From: Ectothiorhodospiraceae bacterium
Lineage (GTDB): Bacteria; Pseudomonadota; Gammaproteobacteria; HK1
Length of the DNA stretch: 64,000 nt
Assembly (NCBI GenBank): GCA_024234875.1
Contig: JACKNM010000004.1
Coordinates: 124,001 to 188,000 of the forward strand
Direction of reading: 5' to 3'
Each line of letters opens with the position of its first letter. Within the stretch, counting starts at the first letter, position 1. Made by a program: the position numbers and the translations under genes. Shown here piece after piece: positions 34,960 to 44,979 of the stretch. Under the pieces are notes generated by a model. That model made no database searches. It was given only the letters and a program-made list of their open reading frames with translations, and was not told the DNA's origin.

Positions 34960-35940
34960 TCAGAACTTGCGGCCGGACTCGAGGAGGTAGTCGACCTCGG
35001 CCGAGACGCCCAGACGCTCACCTTCCTTCTTGAGCAGCGGGGTCACCGCATCGATGAAGGGCTGCTTGTCGACCTTGTCGATGACCTCCATCTTCTCCTT
35101 GACGAACTGCAGCGACGAGACCTCCGACGACGCCCACGCACCGCGCATGAAGGCCTCGGTCTCCTTGCCGGCCTGGTCGATCGCGGCCTGCTGCTCCGGG
35201 GACAGGCGGTCGAACAGCTTCTTCGACATCACCAGGATGTCCGGGATCCGGGCGTGCTCGTTGATGGTGAAGTGGTTGGTCACCTCGTAGAACTTCATCG
35301 AGCGAATCGACGGCGGGTTGTTCTCCGCGCCATCGACCACGCCGGTCTGCAGCGCGTTGTAGAGCTCGCCCCAGGCGACCGGAACGCCGGTGCCGCCCAT
35401 CGCGTCGATCATCGCGACCGCCACCGGCGAGGCCATGACCCGGATCTTCTTGCCCTTGAGGTCGGCGGGGGAGCGAATCGGGTCCTTGCTGAAGAAGCTG
35501 CGTGCGCCGGAATCCATGAACGCGAGCACCTTGATGCCCTTGTCCTCCAGCGGCTTGACGAACGCCGCGGCACGATCGGAGGTCAGGTACCACCAGTAGT
35601 GCCTCGCGTTCTTGAACACGAACGGGAGCGAGAACATGTCCATCTGCGGCATCACCTGGCTCAGGTTCGCCGACGACACGGTGAAGAACGCGATGGTGCC
35701 GTTGCGGATGCTCTGGACCGACTCGACCGCGTCGCCGAGCGCACGGTTGGTGTGCACCTCCACCTCGACGGTCCCGTTGGTCAGGATGCCGACCCGCTCG
35801 GCGAAGAACTCGTGCGAGATGCCGACCGGGTGCTCGGCGGTGTGCAGGCTGTTCAGCTTCAGTGTGATGTCGGCCGCGTTGGCGGCGAGCGACAGGGCCG
35901 CGGCGAGCACGGTGCCCGCGACGTGGAACATAGGCTTCAT
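34960..35940 (-). CDS. TRAP transporter substrate-binding protein (DctP)
   Basis: Periplasmic binding subunit, 326 residues, signal peptide 1-22 (ANA cut). The family carboxylate-binding Arg lies in KKIRVMASPVAVAMIDAMGG (about 150-170), and the helical segment GVVDGAENNPPSIRSMKFYEV matches DctP closely. ATG 35940 is immediately ahead of the signal peptide. A LacI-type palindrome lies about 110 bases upstream. It is the first gene of the dctPQM-lacI operon, 240 bases after hyuB on the same strand. Confidence 0.93.
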   Translation of the reverse strand: MKPMFHVAGTVLAAALSLAANAADITLKLNSLHTAEHPVGISHEFFAERVGILTNGTVEVEVHTNRALGDAVESVQSIRNGTIAFFTVSSANLSQVMPQMDMFSLPFVFKNARHYWWYLTSDRAAAFVKPLEDKGIKVLAFMDSGARSFFSKDPIRSPADLKGKKIRVMASPVAVAMIDAMGGTGVPVAWGELYNALQTGVVDGAENNPPSIRSMKFYEVTNHFTINEHARIPDILVMSKKLFDRLSPEQQAAIDQAGKETEAFMRGAWASSEVSSLQFVKEKMEVIDKVDKQPFIDAVTPLLKKEGERLGVSAEVDYLLESGRKF

Positions 35941-36049
35941 GCGATGACCCTCCTCGGGGGTGGTGGCTCGGACGAGACTCGGTGCCCGTGCGCTGCACGG
36001 GACGGCGGACGCCGGGCCGCTGACGCCATTCGGACGCGCGGCCTCGTTG

Positions 36050-36069
36050 GAATTGGATCGATCTAAATC
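36050..36069. promoter_or_regulatory. Candidate LacI-family operator upstream of dctP
   Basis: GAATTGGATCGATCTAAATC is an imperfect 20-bp palindrome centred on CG (seven of nine half-site positions match), the typical layout of LacI/GalR operators. It stands out as an AT-rich patch in a GC-rich region, 110 bases before dctP. The LacI protein ending the same operon is the likely ligand. Confidence 0.5.
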
Positions 36070-36179
36070 GAAGCCTTCGCGCGAATCAAGCCCGGCCGCG
36101 TGGTCGGGCGTCGATTGTGCGCCACAGCAGACACGCCCGCGGGCGACGACCGGCCACCGGCTACCGCCCGATGCGGGGC

Positions 36180-37976
36180 TCAGCCGCCGCGCGCGGCGCG
36201 CAGCGCGCGGGTGGCCTCGGCGTCGACCGCACCCTCGGTGCCGATGACCACGCCGTAGTCGCGCTCGGCGGTGGCCACCGAGATGATGCCGTCGAGCACG
36301 TCGTCCAGCACCCGTGCCGGATCGCGCTCGAGGGGCGGTCCGTAGCCGCCACCGGCCGGGCCGGCGCATTCGAAGCGGCTGCCGCGGGCGATGCGCATGT
36401 GGGGAACCTTCGACGGCAGGTCGAGCGGCGCGCCCCCGGCGCGAAGCCGCAGCCGGGCAGGCTTGCCGTCGCCGCCGGCGTCGAAGCCCCACGGTGCGAA
36501 GCAGTGACCCTCGCCCTCGACCGATGCGCCGCCGTCGTCGAGGTACTCGAACTCGCGAATCGAGCCGAGCCCCCCGCGCCACTTCCCGGCGCCGCAGACG
36601 TCCTCGCGCAACTCGTAGCGCGAGACGCGCAGCGGCAGATGGCTCTCGATGTCCTCGATCGGATTGTTGCGGGTGTTGGCGTACAGGGTGTCCACGGCGT
36701 CCATCCCGTCGCGCCCGTGTCGCCCGCCGTAGCTGCCCTCGAAGATCTCCATGTGCACCCAGTGCTTCTCGTCGCGCAGCCCCGAGAAGGCGATGACCTT
36801 GAGGTTGCCGATCCCCGCGCTCACCTGGCGGGGCGCCGCCTGCGCCAGCGCCTTCATCACCGTGTCGGCGAGCTGGTTGCCGGGGCAGAAGCGCGCGATT
36901 GTCGGCGCCGGAAAGATGGGGTTCGCGAGGCAGCCCCGGGGGGCGACGATGCGAATCGGTCGGGTGAGACCGTCGTTCACCGGAATGTGCCCGTGGACTG
37001 CGGTGTCGAGCAGCACCGAGCGAATCGTCAGCCAGATCGCGATGTCCACGGTGCCGACCAGCGGCATGTTGATCGGCGCATCGGGTACCTGGCTCGCGGT
37101 GCCGGTGAGGTCGACCTCCATCTCGTCCCCCCGCACCCGGACCGTCGCCACCAGCGGTAGCTCCCGGCGGCTCGGATCCTCGCTGTCGGCATAGCCGTCG
37201 ATGTGGGTGGTGGCGGTGTACTCGCCGTCCGGAAGACGCGCGATGGCCTGGCGCATCAGCCGCTCGGCGTGGTCCATCGCCGCCTCGCAGGCGCGCTGCA
37301 GGGTCTCGATGCCGTAGCGATCGACGAGCGCCTCGAAGCGGCGCGCGCCGATCCGCGCCGCCGCGATCTGGGCCTCCATGTCACCCACGACCAGATCGGA
37401 GACCCGGATGTTGTCGCGCAGGATCTGCCACACCGGCCGCACCCGGTGGCCGCGCTCGTAGACCTTGATGGCCCGGAACTGGAGCCCCTCGGCGTAGGCG
37501 TCGATGGCGTCGACGATGCCGCAGCTCCCGGGCGTCAGAGCGCCGATGTCGAGGTGGTGCGCGGTGGTTCCGGCCCAGGCCACGAGGCGGTCGCGATGGA
37601 AGACGGGGACCATGAACGCGACGTCGGGGCCGTGGCTCGCGCCAGAGTACGCGTCGTTGTGCATGATGACGTCGCCCGGGTGCACCTCCTCGCCGCGCTC
37701 GGCGAGCAGCCGGGTGATGCCACGGACGTAGCCGGGAATCGGCCCCGACTGCAGCGGCGTCGACTGCGCGGACTCGGCCAAGCCGCGTCCGCTGGCGTCG
37801 ACCAGCCCGGCGCCGAAGTCCTCGGACTCACGGATGATCGACGAGTACGACATCCGCATCAGGCGGTAACCCATCTCGACCGCGATGTTCTCCAGCGCCC
37901 CCTGGATTACCGCCACCGTCACCGGGTCGACGGCGCGGGCGTCCTCTGGAGCCACTGCGTTGTGGGCTGCGCTCAT
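36180..37976 (-). CDS. hyuB: Hydantoinase B/oxoprolinase family protein (HyuB)
   Basis: Beta subunit of an ATP-dependent N-methylhydantoinase/5-oxoprolinase/acetone carboxylase-type enzyme, 598 residues. Typical HyuB blocks are present: SEDFGAGLVDASGRGLAES, HPGDVIMHNDAYSGASHGPDV, and YGGRHGRDGMDAVDTLYANTRNNPIEDIE. ATG 37976 overlaps the hyuA stop (ATGA). With HyuA it forms the hydrolysing complex; the true substrate (hydantoin, oxoproline or a related cyclic amide) is not determined. No acetone carboxylase gamma subunit is seen. Confidence 0.9.
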   Translation of the reverse strand: MSAAHNAVAPEDARAVDPVTVAVIQGALENIAVEMGYRLMRMSYSSIIRESEDFGAGLVDASGRGLAESAQSTPLQSGPIPGYVRGITRLLAERGEEVHPGDVIMHNDAYSGASHGPDVAFMVPVFHRDRLVAWAGTTAHHLDIGALTPGSCGIVDAIDAYAEGLQFRAIKVYERGHRVRPVWQILRDNIRVSDLVVGDMEAQIAAARIGARRFEALVDRYGIETLQRACEAAMDHAERLMRQAIARLPDGEYTATTHIDGYADSEDPSRRELPLVATVRVRGDEMEVDLTGTASQVPDAPINMPLVGTVDIAIWLTIRSVLLDTAVHGHIPVNDGLTRPIRIVAPRGCLANPIFPAPTIARFCPGNQLADTVMKALAQAAPRQVSAGIGNLKVIAFSGLRDEKHWVHMEIFEGSYGGRHGRDGMDAVDTLYANTRNNPIEDIESHLPLRVSRYELREDVCGAGKWRGGLGSIREFEYLDDGGASVEGEGHCFAPWGFDAGGDGKPARLRLRAGGAPLDLPSKVPHMRIARGSRFECAGPAGGGYGPPLERDPARVLDDVLDGIISVATAERDYGVVIGTEGAVDAEATRALRAARGG

Positions 37977-40051
37977 GTCGCACCTCCGATGTCGATGACG
38001 AGATTGCCCCGAGCGTCGGCGCTGACCGCGCACCCGGGAGGGACCACGGTGGTGGTATCGGTCTGCAGGATCACCGCGGGCCCGGTGATCACGACGCCGC
38101 GGGGAAGGCGCGTGCGGTCGAGGAATCGCGTCGGCAGCGCGCGCACCGCACCATCGACGGTGAAGTGGCAGGGCGCGGTTCGCACCTCGGCCGCGTCGAG
38201 ATCCGGGCCGCCGTCGAGCGCCGGCGGACCGATCTTCGCGATCTCCCCGGCCGCGGTGAGGCGGATGTTCACGATCTCGACCGGGCTGTCCGCGAAGAGA
38301 TGCCCGTACTCCGCCTCGTGGGCGGCGGCGAAGTCGGCGAGCAGCCGCTCGATGGTCGCCTCGGTCACCGGTCCGGGCTGCACCGGGACGCGCAGCTCGT
38401 AACCCTGCCCGACGTAGCGCAGATCCCCGGCGCGCACATGGCGAACACGGCTCGGGTCGACGCCGTCGGCGGCGAGCTGGGCGGAGAGCTGCGCCTGCAT
38501 CGCGTCGAAGTCGGCGTCGAGGCGGGCCAGATCGACGGCGTCACTCACCTGGAACTCGGTGCGGATTGCGTCGTACTTCAGGTCCGTGGTGAGCAACCCG
38601 ACCGCGGAGGTGATCCCCGGAAATGCGGGAACGATCACGCGCGGGATACCGAGCAGCGCGGCCACGTCGACCGCGTGCAGCGGCCCGGCGCCGCCGAAGG
38701 CGACGAGGGCGAAGTCACGCGGGTCGAGCCCCTTCTGCACCGTGCGCGACCGGATCGCGTTCGCCATGTTGGCGTTGACGACGGTCAACACCCCCGCGGC
38801 CGTCGCCTCGGTCGACATCCCGACCTCGCGCGCGAACGCCTCGATCACCCGCCTCGAGGCAGCGACGTCGAGCGCCATCTCGCCACCGAGAAAGTTCTCC
38901 GGGTCGAGCCGCCCGAGGACGACGTGGGCGTCGGTCACCGTCGGCCGATCCCCGCCGTGGCCGTAGGCCGCCGGGCCCGGCCTCGCCCCCGCGCTACGCG
39001 GGCCGACCTGGAACGCGCCGCCGGCGTCCAGGTGCGCGATCGAGCCGCCACCGGCGCCGATGGTGTGGATGTCGATCATCGGCGCGAGCACCGGGTAGCC
39101 ACCGATCCAGGTGTCGCGCGCGGAGGCCTCGGCGAAGGTTCCGTCGACCACGATCCCGATGTCGGCCGAGGTGCCACCGACGTCGAACGTGATCAGGTTC
39201 TCGTAGCCGGAGAGCGCACCGCTCCAGGCGCCACCGAGAACTCCGGCCGCGGGACCCGAAAGCAAGGTGAGCACCGGCTTCTCCGACACCATCTTCGCGG
39301 TCGCGGCACCGCCGTTCGAGCCCATGACGTGCAGGTCGCAGCCGAGACCCGCCTCGCTCATCCGCCGCTCGAGGTCGGTCACGTAGGTCCGCACCTTGGG
39401 ACCGATGAACGCGTTCATCGCCGCGGTGGTGAAACGCTCGAACTCGCGAAACTGCGGTGAGATCGACGACGAGGTGGTGACGAAGCAGTCGGGGTGCTCC
39501 TCGAGCACGAGCTCACGCGCGCGGTCCTCGTGCACGGGATCGAGATAGGAGAACAGGAAGCAGATGGCGACCGAGCGCACCCCGGCATCGCGCAGCTCGC
39601 GCGCCGCTCGGCGCACGCCCTCCTCGTCGAGCGGCGTCATCACCGCACCGCTCGGTGCCACCAGCCGCTCGCGCACCGTCTTGCGGTGACGCCGGCGCAC
39701 CAGCGGCCGGTCCTGCCACGGGATCTCCTGCATGATCGAGTAGTGCTGTGGGCGCTGGTGACGGCCGATGTGGACGATGTCGCGATAGCCCTCGGTCGTG
39801 ATCATCCCGGCCACCGCGCCGTCGTGCTCGAGCACCGCGTTGGTGGCGATGGTGGTGCCGTGCAACAGGTGGTCGATCGCCGCCGGGTCGACACCGGCGC
39901 GCCGACAGAGCTCGAGCGCACCGGCGATCACGCCGCTCGACGGGTCGTCGGGCGTGGTCGGAGTCTTGTGGGTGACGACCGTCGCGTCGTCGGTGTCCGT
40001 GTAGACGAGGTCGGTGAAGGTGCCGCCGACGTCGACGCCGATGAGCTTCAT
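37973..40051 (-). CDS. hyuA: Hydantoinase A/oxoprolinase family protein (HyuA)
   Basis: ATP-binding alpha subunit partner of HyuB, 692 residues. The N terminus MKLIGVDVGGTFTDLV is the conserved phosphate-binding start; later GTTIATNAVLE, LLSGPAAGVLGG, FDVGGTSADIG and HTIGAGGGSIA mark the ASKHA-type ATPase core. ATG 40051 is chosen because the homology starts exactly there, although the frame is open further upstream. The pair precedes the dctP operon on the same strand, so uptake by the TRAP system and ring hydrolysis may be linked. Confidence 0.92.
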   Translation of the reverse strand: MKLIGVDVGGTFTDLVYTDTDDATVVTHKTPTTPDDPSSGVIAGALELCRRAGVDPAAIDHLLHGTTIATNAVLEHDGAVAGMITTEGYRDIVHIGRHQRPQHYSIMQEIPWQDRPLVRRRHRKTVRERLVAPSGAVMTPLDEEGVRRAARELRDAGVRSVAICFLFSYLDPVHEDRARELVLEEHPDCFVTTSSSISPQFREFERFTTAAMNAFIGPKVRTYVTDLERRMSEAGLGCDLHVMGSNGGAATAKMVSEKPVLTLLSGPAAGVLGGAWSGALSGYENLITFDVGGTSADIGIVVDGTFAEASARDTWIGGYPVLAPMIDIHTIGAGGGSIAHLDAGGAFQVGPRSAGARPGPAAYGHGGDRPTVTDAHVVLGRLDPENFLGGEMALDVAASRRVIEAFAREVGMSTEATAAGVLTVVNANMANAIRSRTVQKGLDPRDFALVAFGGAGPLHAVDVAALLGIPRVIVPAFPGITSAVGLLTTDLKYDAIRTEFQVSDAVDLARLDADFDAMQAQLSAQLAADGVDPSRVRHVRAGDLRYVGQGYELRVPVQPGPVTEATIERLLADFAAAHEAEYGHLFADSPVEIVNIRLTAAGEIAKIGPPALDGGPDLDAAEVRTAPCHFTVDGAVRALPTRFLDRTRLPRGVVITGPAVILQTDTTTVVPPGCAVSADARGNLVIDIGGAT

Positions 40052-40264
40052 GGGTCGCTCCGCAGGTGAAGAGGGCGGCGCCGCGCCGACGCACACCGAG
40101 TTCTGGGCGTGCGCCGATGAAACCCTCTCTTGGGAACGAAGGCAAGGGCGTGTCCGGGGCACGGCCACTCGCGCACCGCGCGGGTGCACCGAGATACCCC
40201 CGCGCACCGACACCGCACACCGCGGTCACCACCCACACCAGGCCTCGCGCGGTGCGGGCGGCGC
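40052..40264. other. Non-coding gap between hyuA and groEL remnant
   Basis: About 210 bases with no supportable gene. It should contain the hyuAB promoter on the minus strand. No clear operator or terminator was recognised. Confidence 0.4.
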
Positions 40265-41211
40265 CTACATCGCCATCGCCTCCTCGGCACCACGGCGAGG
40301 CTCGCGCTCCGGAATCTCGGTCATGGTCGCCTCGGTGAGCAGCAGCACGCTCGCGACCGACACCGCGTTCTCCAGCGCAATCCGCACCACCTTCGTCGGA
40401 TCGACGATGCCCGCCTCCACCAGGTCGACGTACTCCTTGCGGGCGGCGTCGAACCCGGAATTCCCGGTCCCCTCGAGCATCCGCGCGACGACCACACCGC
40501 CATCGACGGCGGAGTTCTCCGCGATCTGGCGGGTCGGCGCGCTCAGTGCCCGGCGTAGAATCTGCATCCCGGTGCGCTCGTCGCCGTCGACGCGCGACTC
40601 CTGGCCCTGGATGGCCTCGGTGCAACGCAGGAGAGCCAGGCCGCCACCCGGCACGATACCCTCCTCCACCGCAGCCTTGGTGGCACTGATCGCGTCGTCG
40701 AGCGCCTCCTTCCTCGATTCTGCGACAACGTGACTCGGTCGAGAGCAAGCCCCGCGCTCTCGGCCACCACCTGACCGCCGGTGAGCACCGCCATGTCCTC
40801 GAGCATCGCACGGCGCCGGTCGCCGAACCCGGGCGCCTTCACGGCGGCGCACTGCAGCACCCCACGGACCCGGTTGACCACCAGCGTCGCGAGCGCCTCG
40901 CCCTCGACGTCCTCGGCCACGAACAGGATCGGCTTGCCGGCCTTGACCACCTGCTCCAGTAGCGGCAGCAGGTCCTTGAGCAGTGCCAGCTTGCGGTCGC
41001 AGAGGAACACGAACGCGTCCTCGAGCACGGATTCCATCTTCTCGGCATCGGTCACGAAGTACGGCGAGAGGTATCCGCGGTCGAAACGCATCCCTTCCAC
41101 CACGTCGAGAACGGTCTCGGTCGTCTTCGACTCCTCGACGGTGATGACACCGGCATCACCCACCCGCTCCATCGCATCGGCCACCCGCTCGCCGATCGTG
41201 TCGATCGTCTG
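40265..41211 (-). pseudogene. groEL: groEL remnant: truncated and frame-disrupted chaperonin
   Basis: Two pieces of a GroEL-like protein lie in different frames. The first (41211 to about 40735) reads TIGERVADAMERVGDAGVITVEES through EGMRFDRGYLSPYFVTDAEKM, KAPGFGDRRRAMLEDMAVLTGGQVVAE. The second (about 40730 to 40265) resumes with RKEALDDAISATKAAVEEGIVPGGG and ends near the normal C terminus. About 160 N-terminal residues are missing, and roughly 70 residues between the pieces are deleted with a frameshift. No equatorial N-terminal ATP site (GDGTTT) remains, so a functional chaperonin is unlikely. It adjoins an archaeal-type MAT gene. Confidence 0.85.
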
Positions 41212-41294
41212 ATCCCGCTCATGCCGACCGACCGGGTGGACGCGGAGAATCCAGCCGTCCTGTCGATTCCGAGCGACGTCGAGGATCCGCCGTC

Positions 41295-42497
41295 ATGGAG
41301 ATCGTGTTTCGCGCGATCACCTCCGCCGAGCACGAGCCCGGCCTGGGCGAGGTGGTGGAGCGCAAGGGTATCGGGCACCCGGACACCGTGTGCGACGCCC
41401 TCGCCGAGAGCCTGAGCCGAGCCCTCAGCCGGTTCTATCTCGAGCGCTTCGGACTGGTGCTGCACCACAACGTCGACAAGGTGCTGTTGTGGGCGGGGCG
41501 CAGCCGACCCGCGTTCGGCGGCGGCGAGGTGGTCGAGCCGATCGAGATCTTCCTCGCCGGTCGGGCGACCCTCGAGCATCGTGGCGTTCGCGTCCCGATC
41601 CGCGACATCGCCGAGGAGACTTGCCGGGCGTGGCTCGCGGCCAATCTGCACGCGCTCGACGCGCACGCCCACGTGCGCATCCACACCCTCATCCGCCCCG
41701 GCTCGCACGAGCTGGTCGACCTCTTCCTGCGCGAGCGCCGGGAGGGACGCTGGCTCGCGAACGACACCTCGCTCGGCGTCGGCTTCGCGCCGCTGAGCCC
41801 CCTCGAGCAGGCGGTGCTCGCGGCCGAGGAGTCGCTGAACGCGCCGGGCACACGAACCGCGCACCCGGCAATCGGCGAGGACGTGAAGGTGATGGCGGCG
41901 CGCCTCGCCGAAGGCCCGGCCCTCACCGTCGGCTGCGCGATGGTGGATCGCCATCTCACGGACCTCGACGCGTACGTCGCGGCACGGGCCGCCGCCGCGC
42001 GCATCGCGTCGCTCGCTGCGGAACGCGAGCTCGGCGAGCCGGCCTCGGTGCGGGTCAACGCCGGCGACTCGCCGTCCGGAGACAGCATCTTCCTCACCGT
42101 CACCGGCACCTCCGCCGAGGCCGGCGACGACGGTCAGGCGGGGCGCGGCAACCGGGCCAACGGGCTGATCACGCCCGGGCGGCCGATGACGCTGGAATCG
42201 GTCGCCGGCAAGAACCCGATCACCCATGTCGGGAAGCTCTACAACGTCCTGGGCCAGCGGCTGGCACAGTCGCTGGTCGACCAGATCGCCGGCGTGACCG
42301 GCGCCCGATGCACCCTGCTGAGCCGCATCGGGCATCCGATCGACGATCCGCCCCTGGTCACCGTCGGACTGGTCACCGAGCGCGGCGAGATCGACGCCGA
42401 CACGCGCCGTCGCGCGGCCGATGTCGTGCGCGGTGCCGTCGGGGGTGTGACCTCACTGTGGCGGGACTTCCTCGCGGGGACGTGCCGCGTGGCCTGA
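41295..42497 (+). CDS. Archaeal-type S-adenosylmethionine synthetase (MAT)
   Basis: Makes SAM from methionine and ATP. The 400 residues follow the archaeal AdoMet synthetase family, not bacterial MetK: VERKGIGHPDTVCDALAE near 21-38, DNTS-like NDTSLGVGFAPLSPLE, and GDDGQAGRGNRANGLITPGRP near 276-296. A dedicated archaeal-type MAT in a proteobacterium is usually a second, acquired copy. The start ATG 41295 is supported by family length. Its 3' end overlaps the convergent P-type ATPase by 45 bases. The neighbourhood (groEL remnant, ATPase, RtcB, archease) looks like a stress island. Confidence 0.9.
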   Translation: MEIVFRAITSAEHEPGLGEVVERKGIGHPDTVCDALAESLSRALSRFYLERFGLVLHHNVDKVLLWAGRSRPAFGGGEVVEPIEIFLAGRATLEHRGVRVPIRDIAEETCRAWLAANLHALDAHAHVRIHTLIRPGSHELVDLFLRERREGRWLANDTSLGVGFAPLSPLEQAVLAAEESLNAPGTRTAHPAIGEDVKVMAARLAEGPALTVGCAMVDRHLTDLDAYVAARAAAARIASLAAERELGEPASVRVNAGDSPSGDSIFLTVTGTSAEAGDDGQAGRGNRANGLITPGRPMTLESVAGKNPITHVGKLYNVLGQRLAQSLVDQIAGVTGARCTLLSRIGHPIDDPPLVTVGLVTERGEIDADTRRRAADVVRGAVGGVTSLWRDFLAGTCRVA

Positions 42498-44966
42498 GCG
42501 GCGATGCTCGTGCCGTGATGCCAACGAGGCCAGCGTTGCCGCGAGACCCGCGGCGAGGCCGCCCGCGGCTGCGATCAGCCAATCGTCGAAGTGCAGTGGC
42601 CGAAGGTGGATCAGGGCCGCGAGAGCCGGCGTCTGCACCAGCACGACGGCCGACAGCAACGCCGCCAGGATCACCGCCGTCGCTGCGCGGCCGCGCAGCC
42701 GACTCAGCGCGAGCGTGACGCCGGCGCTGCCGACGGTCAGCGCGACCAGGGCCATGGCACGACCGTGCTCGACGTCGAGCCCGGTGCCGAGGCTTCGAAG
42801 GTAGCTTCCCCCCACGACGAGCGTCAGTGCGAGCGCGGTCAGCCCGACTGCGACCCACTCGCGCGTCGCGAGCAAGGTGCGGCGCCGCGCATGCGGCGTG
42901 AGCGGTCCGGCCGGCGCGCGCTGCTGGAAGGCGAGCAGCGCGGTCGGATGGATGATCATCTCGAGCCAGACGACGTGCACCGGCAGGTAGAGCAGCGGAT
43001 AGCCCGCGAGCGGTAGCACGGTGGCGGTGGCGACCAGTGGGATGTGGATCATCAGCAGGTAGAGGAAGCTCGCCCGCAGGTTCTCGAACAGCTGACGCCC
43101 CTCGGCGATGGCGCCGACCACGGTGCGGATGTCGTCGTCGAGCAGCACGATGGCCGCCACCTCGCGCGCGCTCCGCGTTCCGCGCTCGCCCATCGCGATG
43201 CCGATGTCGGCGCTCTGCAGGGCCGGCACGTCGTTCACCCCGTCGCCGGTGACGGCGACGATCTCGCCGTCGGCACGCAGCGCCCGCACCAGCGCGAGCT
43301 TGTGCGCCGGGAGCGCTCTGGCGACGACGTCGATCTGGCCCAGGAACGCCGCTCCCTCGCGGTCCAGCCGCTCCATCATCTCCGCCCCGTCGACGACCGC
43401 GACCCCGCCACGACCGAGCCCCACCTCGCGCGCGACGGCCCGACAGGTCAGAGGGTGGTCGCCGGACACCATCAGCACCCGGATTCCGGCCGCCGCGCAC
43501 TCGCCGAGCGCCGGCGCCGCGCTCGGCCGAATCGGATCCTCGAACGCGAGCAGGCCGTCGAGGCCGAAGTCACCCGTGGGCTCCTCGTCCTCGGCCGGGG
43601 GCACCGGCAGCATCCGGCTCGCGCAGGCGAGCACTCGGTGGCCGTCGCGCGCGAGCACCTCGACCCGGTCGAGCCATCGTGCCGCCTCGGTGGAATCGAT
43701 CCCGCACTCACCGAGCACGGTCTCGGGCGCGCCCTTCATCGACGCACGTAGACCGACGTCGGTGGCGACGAGCACCGTCTCGCGCTTTCGTGCCTCGGTG
43801 AAGGGGAAGCGAGCCACCACCGAGCCGCGCTGGCCCGACGGCGCGGCGCGGGCGATTGCGACGTCGACGGGGTCCCCCAGCTCGGGGCGAGAGGCGGACA
43901 GCGCCCGGGCCAGCAGATCCGGTGTGTCGAGCCCGGACACGGGGTAGCAGTGCGTGAGCTCGAGGCGTCCCTGGGTGATGGTTCCGGTCTTGTCGGTGCA
44001 CAGAGTGGTCACCCGACCGATGCTCTCGACCACGACCCCTCGCCGCACCAGCGCCTGGCGCCGCGCCAGCCGATACACGCCGACGCCGAGGAAGAACGTG
44101 AGCACCACCGGGAACTCCTCGGGCAGTGCTGCGACAGCCAGGGTCAGGGCGCTCAGGATCGCGTCCAGTGGACCGTACCCCTGGAGCAGACGTGTGATCC
44201 CGAGCACCACGCACAGGCCCGCCGCGGCGACCACCAGGATCCGAACGAGGTCCGCGACCGCACGTTGCAACGGAGTGCGGTCGTGCGCACCGTGGACCGC
44301 CGAGCGGACGATGTCGCCATAGAGCGTCTGCGCCCCGGTGAACACGACGACCATGCGCGCCGACCCGCTGAGGACACGGGTTCCGGCAAACCCCCATTGC
44401 CGCCCGTCGATGGCGATCGGCATCGCCGCCTGGGGCCACGCCTCGAGCGGCTCCTTCCTTACCGGGTGCGCCTCGCCGGTGAGGAGCGACTCGTCGACGA
44501 GCACGCCGTCGCATTCCGCCAGCAGCCCGTCGGCGGGGAAAGACTCACCGGCGGTGGCGATCACGATGTCGCCCGGAACCACCTCGACCGACGCGATGAC
44601 GATGGGATGCCCGGCCCTGATCACCGTTGCCCGCGACGCGAGCGAGCGACTCAGCCCCTGAATCGATGCGCTGGTGCGACGGTGGAGGAAGAAGTCCATG
44701 CCGAGGAACGGCACCAGCGCGACCGCGAGCACGATCGCCTCGGTGCGCTCACCGGAAACCGCGAACAGCACGCTGGCCGCCGCCAGGAACCAGGTCATCG
44801 GATCGCGCAGGGCGTCGCCCAGCACGTCCCACCACCGGTGTCTCGGCGCCTCGACGATCTGGTTCGCGCCGTGACGCGCGCGGCTGGCGCGTACGGATTC
44901 CTCGTCGAGGCCGGTCGACAGGACTGCGCTCGTCACCATTCGCTCGAGCGACGCGACCCTCTTCAT
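42453..44966 (-). CDS. Cation-transporting P-type ATPase
   Basis: Ion pump of 837 residues. An N-terminal cation-ATPase domain, actuator motif LTGEAHPV, phosphorylation site CTDKTGT (about 345), KGAPE, and hinge VTGDGVNDVPAL are all intact. The M4 ion-binding motif is PEEFP in place of PEGLP of Ca pumps, placing it in an ill-characterised P2-like group; the ion is not predictable. There is no N-terminal metal-binding CxxC, so it is not a typical copper/zinc pump. It shares 45 bases with the end of the convergent MAT gene and follows RtcB by 13 bases. Confidence 0.9.
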   Translation of the reverse strand: MKRVASLERMVTSAVLSTGLDEESVRASRARHGANQIVEAPRHRWWDVLGDALRDPMTWFLAAASVLFAVSGERTEAIVLAVALVPFLGMDFFLHRRTSASIQGLSRSLASRATVIRAGHPIVIASVEVVPGDIVIATAGESFPADGLLAECDGVLVDESLLTGEAHPVRKEPLEAWPQAAMPIAIDGRQWGFAGTRVLSGSARMVVVFTGAQTLYGDIVRSAVHGAHDRTPLQRAVADLVRILVVAAAGLCVVLGITRLLQGYGPLDAILSALTLAVAALPEEFPVVLTFFLGVGVYRLARRQALVRRGVVVESIGRVTTLCTDKTGTITQGRLELTHCYPVSGLDTPDLLARALSASRPELGDPVDVAIARAAPSGQRGSVVARFPFTEARKRETVLVATDVGLRASMKGAPETVLGECGIDSTEAARWLDRVEVLARDGHRVLACASRMLPVPPAEDEEPTGDFGLDGLLAFEDPIRPSAAPALGECAAAGIRVLMVSGDHPLTCRAVAREVGLGRGGVAVVDGAEMMERLDREGAAFLGQIDVVARALPAHKLALVRALRADGEIVAVTGDGVNDVPALQSADIGIAMGERGTRSAREVAAIVLLDDDIRTVVGAIAEGRQLFENLRASFLYLLMIHIPLVATATVLPLAGYPLLYLPVHVVWLEMIIHPTALLAFQQRAPAGPLTPHARRRTLLATREWVAVGLTALALTLVVGGSYLRSLGTGLDVEHGRAMALVALTVGSAGVTLALSRLRGRAATAVILAALLSAVVLVQTPALAALIHLRPLHFDDWLIAAAGGLAAGLAATLASLASRHEHRRSGHAARPREEVPPQ

Positions 44967-44979
44967 CGCCGTGAGCGAC

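Noticed and set aside
41052..41294. Intact N-terminal part of groEL upstream of the remnant
   Set aside because: Reading upstream on the minus strand, chaperonin similarity stops at about 41211 and the sequence passes into the antisense of the MAT gene.
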